Source: CAYLZO01 sp964387775 (GTDB lineage: Bacteria; Chloroflexota; Anaerolineae; JAAYZQ01). From it: DNA of 10,983 nucleotides. This document shows, in pieces, positions 6,819 through 10,983 of this stretch. The stretch is taken from the NCBI GenBank assembly GCA_964387775.1, contig CAYLZO010000187.1, forward strand, positions 1 to 10,983, written 5' to 3'. The notes under the pieces were generated by a model, which was given only the letters and a program-made list of their open reading frames with translations, did not search any database and was not told the DNA's origin. Made by a program: the position numbers and the translations under genes. Each line of letters starts with the position of its first letter. The stretch's first letter is position 1.

Positions 6819-8857
6819 CTGGACATTGCTCCTCTCTCTTCATGCGTTTTCCTTGCCGCCTTGCCAGCCGCCTCGGCCAGCAAGTCGTGGAAGGCGGGAT
6901 AGGTCACCAGCCTGACCACATCCTGGTCCTGGACAAAGATGGCCGAGCAGAGCTGGCTCAACAGTCGGTTCTGCTCATCCCAGGTGGCGGCTGCCCACAG
7001 CCGGCCCAGGTCGTCCAGGTAGGGCCACACGTCCGGCTCCTCCGTACCCGGCGGCAGCATCCGCTCCAACTGCTCCAGCAGCGCCAGGCATTCGCGCTGG
7101 ATACGCTCCAGCTCCCAGCGCGAGATGGGCGCCACCGGCGACAGGTAACGCTCGTTGGCCCGGCGCAGCCGCTCGTGCACTTCCAGTTTCTTGCGTTGAA
7201 AGGCGCTCAACCCGCCCTCCTCGCTCAGGTAGGCCAGGATGCTCTGTTTCCACTCCGGGGGCAGCTCGATCTGAGCGACGACGGCCTGCACCTGCTCTTC
7301 CACCGCTTCAGCCGCGACGTTGGCCTGATGGTCGTAGGTCAGCCCCAGGTTAGCCTCCAGAGCGTCCTCAGTGGTGCCCTGCTTCTTCCTATCCCCGCGC
7401 CATTTCTCACGGAAGAGGTGGTCGCCGTAGTAGCGGTTCTGGGCATTGTTGCTGGAAAAACCGCGCATTGAGCTGTGGCAGCGCTGGCAGAACAACAGCC
7501 GCGACAGGGGATAGATCCGCGCCGGACCGCTGGCGCCGTCGGGCCGGTGCTGCCGCCGGCGGCGGTTCTCCTGGCAGCGGTTCCAGGTCTCCTCGTCCAC
7601 CAGCGGCTCGTGCTGGCCGTCGAACAGCTCAACCGGCTTGCGTTCCTTCTGGCCGTTGGCCTTGATGCCGCCGTAACCCACGCTGCCCTTGTAGAAGGGG
7701 TTGGACAGGATGTAACGCACGGCGTCGTCGGTGAACGGCCCCGGCTCGCTCCAGCCCGGCCGCCCCTTGGTCCGGTAGTGCACCTGCCGCCCGTCGGGCC
7801 CGGTCCACAACCGGGCATTCAGCCGCCAGGCCACGTCGCCGTAGGACATGTCGCCGGCGGCATACCAGCGGTAGATCAACCGCACCGCCTCCACCTCGAT
7901 CGGGTGGTGCACCGGCACGCTGCCATTCCCCCGGTTCTCGCCCCCATAGTGCGAGCAATAGCCCTGGCCGTTGGGGTCGGTGCATGCGCTGCACAGCCCG
8001 CTGCACACCCCAAAGCGATAGGCACCGTTGGCCAGCCCCTTGCGCGCTCGAGCGTGCTTGCCCTTGCGCGTCTCCTCAGCCAGCGAGTCCAGGTAGAACT
8101 CGGCCAGCGCGCCCAACACCATGAGCACCAACCGCCCCCAGCGCGTGTCAAAGCCGATCTGCTCCGACACCGAGACCAGGGCCACCTTGTTCTTGTGGAA
8201 CAGGTCCACGATGCGCAGCAGCCCCTCCAGGTTACGATAGAGCCGGTCGATGCGGTCGATGATCACGACGTCCACCTCGCCGGCCAGCACCGCCTGCTCC
8301 AGGCTGCGCAACGCCTTGCGCCGGCCTGACTTGCCCGAGTAGACGTCCGTATAGACCTCGACCTGGACCCAGCCCTGGTTCTTGATGTAGCGCGCGGCCC
8401 GCTCCAACTGCTCATCCAGGCTGTGGCCTTCGTCCTCCTGCTCGAAGGTGGACACCCGCCGGTAGATGACGGCCCGCAGCGGCCGGTCCTTCGGGTAGAG
8501 CGGCTCGTCCACCTTCTCGGCCCACCGTTCGCCGATATCCTGGCCGGCCGGGGTTGAGACCTGGATGAAAAGGGCAGCGGCGGCGGCGCTGAGCCGAAGC
8601 GCGAGCCACAACCGCCCGGCGCGGGCGCGCACTACCGCCAGGTGGGACCAGGCCCGGCCGGCGAGCCGGGTCAACAAGCCCCACCACACGAGGCAGGCTT
8701 CCAGGTAGAGGGCCTGCGCGACGACAACCGGCTGACCCAGGCCCGCGAGGAGCCGGGAAAGCGCGATACGGTGAGCTGATGCGCCCTGGCCGGCCCGGGT
8801 GACCGGCTCATGCCACGCGACCAGCTTGAAGACCTGGCCGGATAGTGCGGCTAGCAT
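6815..8857 (-). CDS. Large serine recombinase with a hydrophobic N-terminal extension
   Basis: The 680-aa product is a large serine recombinase that would cut and rejoin DNA through a serine. The catalytic domain begins near residue 126: AVIYRRVSTFEQ places the nucleophile at S136, and DRIDRLYRN (201-209) gives the conserved arginine region. The recombinase domain spans about 280-430 (ILSNPFYKGSVGYGG at 383-397), followed by a C457/C460 pair and a coiled-coil-rich end (550-600). Two features are odd. About 125 residues precede the catalytic domain and contain hydrophobic helices (46-70, 82-100). A Cys-rich insert (C285, C289, C292, C301, H303) interrupts the recombinase domain, while the usual second cysteine pair of the zinc ribbon after C460 is absent. 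The start at 8857 is supported by GGAGAGG (8864-8870) six bases upstream. The gene lies in an operon with a small gene before and after it. It could move an element or act as a resolvase or integrase; att sites are not identified. Confidence 0.9.
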   Translation of the reverse strand: MLAALSGQVFKLVAWHEPVTRAGQGASAHRIALSRLLAGLGQPVVVAQALYLEACLVWWGLLTRLAGRAWSHLAVVRARAGRLWLALRLSAAAAALFIQVSTPAGQDIGERWAEKVDEPLYPKDRPLRAVIYRRVSTFEQEDEGHSLDEQLERAARYIKNQGWVQVEVYTDVYSGKSGRRKALRSLEQAVLAGEVDVVIIDRIDRLYRNLEGLLRIVDLFHKNKVALVSVSEQIGFDTRWGRLVLMVLGALAEFYLDSLAEETRKGKHARARKGLANGAYRFGVCSGLCSACTDPNGQGYCSHYGGENRGNGSVPVHHPIEVEAVRLIYRWYAAGDMSYGDVAWRLNARLWTGPDGRQVHYRTKGRPGWSEPGPFTDDAVRYILSNPFYKGSVGYGGIKANGQKERKPVELFDGQHEPLVDEETWNRCQENRRRRQHRPDGASGPARIYPLSRLLFCQRCHSSMRGFSSNNAQNRYYGDHLFREKWRGDRKKQGTTEDALEANLGLTYDHQANVAAEAVEEQVQAVVAQIELPPEWKQSILAYLSEEGGLSAFQRKKLEVHERLRRANERYLSPVAPISRWELERIQRECLALLEQLERMLPPGTEEPDVWPYLDDLGRLWAAATWDEQNRLLSQLCSAIFVQDQDVVRLVTYPAFHDLLAEAAGKAARKTHEERGAMSR

Positions 8858-9044
8858 TCGATGCCTCTCCTCTCTTTTCGTCTACGTTTCCATCCTCAGC
8901 CCCGGATGGCGCCGGGTCGAGGATACGCTTCAACACCTGCGCGACGGACCAGCAGAACTGATCCACCGCCTCATCCGTGGCGGTCTGGGCCGCCTCTATC
9001 ATCGAGATCTGCGGGGTGCAAGCCCCCACCGTTTTCTTTTCCAT
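8808..9044 (-). CDS. Small hypothetical protein upstream of the recombinase (78 aa)
   Basis: The 78-residue product starts MEKKTVGACTPQISMIEAAQ, has one likely amphipathic helix (DEAVDQFCWSVAQVLKRIL, about residues 24-42) and a disordered, charged C-terminal half. GGAG (9052-9055) lies 7 bases before the ATG, and the gene overlaps the recombinase start by 50 bases, with the recombinase ribosome binding site inside it. This suggests coupled expression. The family is not recognised. It may be a small accessory or regulator of the recombinase, or simply a leader peptide gene that sets recombinase translation. Confidence 0.6.
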   Translation of the reverse strand: MEKKTVGACTPQISMIEAAQTATDEAVDQFCWSVAQVLKRILDPAPSGAEDGNVDEKRGEASNASRTIRPGLQAGRVA

Positions 9045-9089
9045 GGTTACGCTCCAACGTCAGGATGCTGGAGCAGCGCGCTGTCCCAT

Positions 9090-9117
9090 TTGACAATCTG
9101 CCGAAAGGCGGTAGAAT
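9090..9117 (+). promoter_or_regulatory. Predicted promoter of the NB-ARC gene
   Basis: TTGACA (9090-9095) and TAGAAT (9112-9117) are spaced by 16 bp and read toward the NB-ARC gene. The predicted start near 9124 gives a leader of about 155 nt. The spacer contains a small hairpin, GCC-gaaa-GGC. The promoter faces the minus-strand promoter at 9140-9148. Confidence 0.5.
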
Positions 9118-9139
9118 CATGCGACCAATCAGCACCGTC

Positions 9140-9148
9140 ATAATAGCA
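9140..9148 (-). promoter_or_regulatory. Predicted extended -10 promoter for the minus-strand recombinase operon
   Basis: On the minus strand TGCTATTAT forms an extended -10 box with no strong -35 element at 17 bp. Transcription would start near 9133 and give a leader of about 90 nt to the small gene at 9044. Confidence 0.4.
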
Positions 9149-9176
9149 GAAAACAAGCGCTCTTTGTACAACTTTT

Positions 9177-9225
9177 CGCCAAAAGCGCGCCAGGACCGCG
9201 CCAAAAGTGCGCGCCAAGCGCGCCA
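9177..9225. repeat. Cluster of CGCGCCA repeats
   Basis: CGCGCCA occurs at 9186-9192, 9197-9203, 9210-9216 and 9219-9225, with a shorter CGCCA at 9177-9181; two copies are followed by AAAG. Start-to-start steps of 11, 13 and 9 bp are near one helical turn. The cluster lies in the leader of the NB-ARC gene and upstream of the minus-strand operon promoter, a plausible operator site. Confidence 0.6.
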
Positions 9226-9277
9226 CTTCCAGGCTGAGAGCGGTCAACGAGTCTCGGAAAGCGTTGAGCAGAACGGA

Positions 9278-10983
9278 ATGGAAGAACAAAAGAGAATCCT
9301 TCTGAAGTCGCTGCCCGAGTTCCTGCACTACGAGCTAACCGAGGCCCGCGTTACGCTCGAGGATGTCCCGCCCGGCCTCCAGGAACTCACATTCCAATAC
9401 GCCCAGCGGCGCGGGAAACTCGACAACCTTTTCCGGGCAGGATATTGCATGGAGTTCGTCGGTCAAGCCCTGGATGAGCTCTGCCAACAACGCCTGGCGG
9501 ACCTGGCCAGGAATATAGGCGGATTCAAAGCAACTTCCAGGGACTTGCTCGCCGTCCTGTGCGTCCGCGCCCGCTACCTCGCCGCTCCGGTGGATGGCCG
9601 CATCGTCGAGTCTCTGAGCGATGCCCTCGACTGCCTGGAAAATCCTGATTACATGGCGGCGTTCTGGCCGGAAGGCCTTTTGCCCCAGGTACGGGCCGAG
9701 ATCGAAGATGCGATCCCGCGCCTGAGGAGCCTGGGAACGAAGGCTCCCACAGGGACCGCCAGAAAACGTTTGAACCGGGGGATCGAGATCCTGGCGGAGG
9801 CGATCTGGGAAGCGTACGAGCGTTTGATAGTCACCATCCTGTCCGACTTTGAACCGACCACCGTGGAGTCACCCCTTCCGTCTCACTACTGGCTGACGCA
9901 GTTTGCACAGCGAGCCGAACCAAGGCGTAAGGTGCCCTCTGCACCAGAACCCACCCCCAGGTCTGAGCTCCAGCCCTCTGCCCCCGCCCCGGAGACTGAA
10001 GAGCCAGCAGGCGGGGACATCCCATTTGCCTCTTCGCCGGAAGACGTGTCCGATGCTAAAGATTTGCCTGCCCGCGAGCCGGAGCCTGAAGAGGCACCAG
10101 GCCAGGACAAGCCCTTTGCCTCTTTGCCGGAAGATATACCAGTCGGTCAAGATTCGCCTGTCCACGAGCCGGAGCCTGAACAGGCAGCAAGCGAGGCCAA
10201 GCCCCTTGCCTCTTTGCCGGAAGACATGCCAGCCGATGAAGATACGCCTGTCCACGAACCGGAGCCTGCAGAGACATCAGTCCCGGAAGAACTGCTCAGC
10301 CTGGAAGTGTGGATCCCGCAGGCAGATGATTACCACGTCGAGGCCGCATCCCACCTGTACCGGCCATCCTTCTTCCCCGAGACCGGTCACCTGGCACCCC
10401 GGGCGGACCTCATCGCCCGCGTGAAAGAGCTGCTGCTGGCCCCGGATGGACCGGCCCTCATCGGCCTGTGGGGCACAGCCGGTGTGGGCAAGACGGCATT
10501 GCTTCAGATGCTCTGGCACGATGCTCAAATTCAGGAGCATTTCGAGTTCCCGTTGTGGGCGGACCTCGGGCCGGAAGCCGACGAGTCGGTAGACGCTGAC
10601 CGGGCCAGGGAGCGCCGGCAGGAACAACTGGCGCTGTGGGCCAGGGTACTGTCTGTGCCGATGCCCGGCTACGCCGGCGTGGAACCGCTGACACAGGCCA
10701 TTCGGGCACAACTGCAGGGCCGGCGGGTTCTTCTCCTCCTCGACGACGCCTGGTCCGGTGATTCGATCCAGCCCTTCCTGGTAGGCGGCAAGGCCGTCTT
10801 TACCACCCGGAATCGGACCCTGCTGGAGGGATTCCATTTGGACTATGCGATGGTAGACGTCCCGCCCATGAATCCAGCCGAAGTACAGGCCCTGGTGCAA
10901 CAGGTGGCAGGTCAGGAGCTGAGCCTGGAGGATCCTCGCCTGCTTCTGCTGCACGAACAGGCCGCGGGCATCCCCCAGGCACT
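9278..10983 (+). CDS. NB-ARC/STAND-type NTPase with repeat linker (partial, runs off window)
   Basis: The frame stays open to the window end, giving at least 568 residues. Residues 1-200 form an unrecognised, mostly helical domain (for example LQELTFQYAQRRGKLDNLFR near 30-49). Residues 237-326 are three 30-residue Pro/Glu-rich repeats with a partial fourth, probably a flexible linker. An NB-ARC-like P-loop domain follows: an upstream GHLAPRADLIARV motif, Walker A GTAGVGKT (399-406), Walker B VLLLLDDAW (484-492) and FTTR (508-511) as the sensor. STAND NTPases are ATP-driven switches that oligomerise on sensing a ligand, usually through C-terminal repeats, which here would lie beyond the window. 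Roles in bacteria include signalling and phage defence; the N-terminal domain could be the effector. I start at ATG 9278, although its ribosome binding site is weak; an in-frame ATG at 9119 lies upstream of the predicted transcript start. Confidence 0.85.
   Translation, partial: MEEQKRILLKSLPEFLHYELTEARVTLEDVPPGLQELTFQYAQRRGKLDNLFRAGYCMEFVGQALDELCQQRLADLARNIGGFKATSRDLLAVLCVRARYLAAPVDGRIVESLSDALDCLENPDYMAAFWPEGLLPQVRAEIEDAIPRLRSLGTKAPTGTARKRLNRGIEILAEAIWEAYERLIVTILSDFEPTTVESPLPSHYWLTQFAQRAEPRRKVPSAPEPTPRSELQPSAPAPETEEPAGGDIPFASSPEDVSDAKDLPAREPEPEEAPGQDKPFASLPEDIPVGQDSPVHEPEPEQAASEAKPLASLPEDMPADEDTPVHEPEPAETSVPEELLSLEVWIPQADDYHVEAASHLYRPSFFPETGHLAPRADLIARVKELLLAPDGPALIGLWGTAGVGKTALLQMLWHDAQIQEHFEFPLWADLGPEADESVDADRARERRQEQLALWARVLSVPMPGYAGVEPLTQAIRAQLQGRRVLLLLDDAWSGDSIQPFLVGGKAVFTTRNRTLLEGFHLDYAMVDVPPMNPAEVQALVQQVAGQELSLEDPRLLLLHEQAAGIPQA
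9986..10255 (+). repeat. Three 90-bp tandem repeats in the NB-ARC gene
   Basis: Units at 9986-10075, 10076-10165 and 10166-10255 encode 30-residue repeats of the pattern EPEPE…KPFASLPED…D.PVH, and a partial fourth unit begins at 10256 (EPEPAE). The second and third are closest, while the first has drifted (APETEE, FASSPED). All units are exactly 30 codons, so the number can change without a frameshift. The predicted protein segment is acidic, Pro-rich and likely disordered. Confidence 0.88.

Noticed and set aside
6155..7471. 438-aa plus-strand open frame
   Set aside because: It crosses the transposon boundary and is out of frame with tniQ and opposite the recombinase, so it arises from joining unrelated DNA.
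7475..8329. 284-aa plus-strand open frame
   Set aside because: It lies wholly opposite the recombinase gene, is rich in Pro, Val, His and Ala as expected of an antisense shadow, and has no recognisable motif.
9119..9277. N-terminal extension of the NB-ARC protein from an in-frame ATG at 9119
   Set aside because: The frame is open, but this ATG lies before the predicted transcript start and the extension would be encoded by the CGCGCCA repeat cluster, giving a low-complexity Arg/Gln-rich stretch.
9047..9328. 93-aa minus-strand open frame upstream of the 78-aa gene
   Set aside because: It overlaps both predicted promoters, the repeat cluster and the start of the NB-ARC gene, and lacks a convincing ribosome binding site; probably chance.
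9986..10255. CRISPR array
   Set aside because: The 90-bp units are contiguous coding repeats in frame with the NB-ARC gene and have no unique spacers.

Overview
The window is dominated by a complete Tn7-like transposon whose two ends can be fixed to the base. It lies at 125-6681 (6,557 bp), bounded by near-identical 25-bp terminal inverted repeats that begin TGT and flanked by a perfect 5-bp target duplication, ACTTC (120-124 and 6682-6686). High G+C, the Tn7-like and serine-recombinase gene types and a bacterial NB-ARC NTPase suggest a GC-rich bacterium with much mobile and signalling DNA. Chloroflexota is my best guess, from general resemblance only; no marker gene confirms it.

Inside the transposon, left to right: a left end with four repeated transposase-binding-like sites (137-278); a minus-strand sigma-factor-like gene (407-1096) with its own intrinsic terminator (346-375); a divergent regulatory region (1097-1325); then a tightly packed plus-strand operon. 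That operon encodes a 907-910 aa fusion of a TnsA-type endonuclease to a TnsB-type DDE transposase (1326-4049), a TnsC AAA+ ATPase (4050-5207) and a TniQ/TnsD-like target selector (5191-6588). The right end is only 93 bp. There are no cas genes, no CRISPR array and no resolvase. TnsA-like plus TnsB-like activities imply cut-and-paste movement, with TnsC linking the transposase to a TniQ-chosen site.

The transposon sits inside a small minus-strand gene. Removing the element and one ACTTC copy joins the two halves (6682-6818 and 1-124) in frame. The intact gene overlapped the stop codon of a large serine recombinase gene (6815-8857, minus) by four bases. A 78-aa gene (8808-9044, minus) precedes and overlaps the recombinase start, so the host locus was a three-gene minus-strand operon of a recombinase-bearing element, now broken in its last gene.

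Right of that operon is a regulatory region (9045-9277) with promoters of opposite orientation facing each other and a cluster of CGCGCCA repeats. It leads into a plus-strand NB-ARC/STAND NTPase gene (9278 to the window end, incomplete) with a helical N-terminal domain, a linker of three 30-residue Pro/Glu-rich repeats, and a P-loop NTPase domain.
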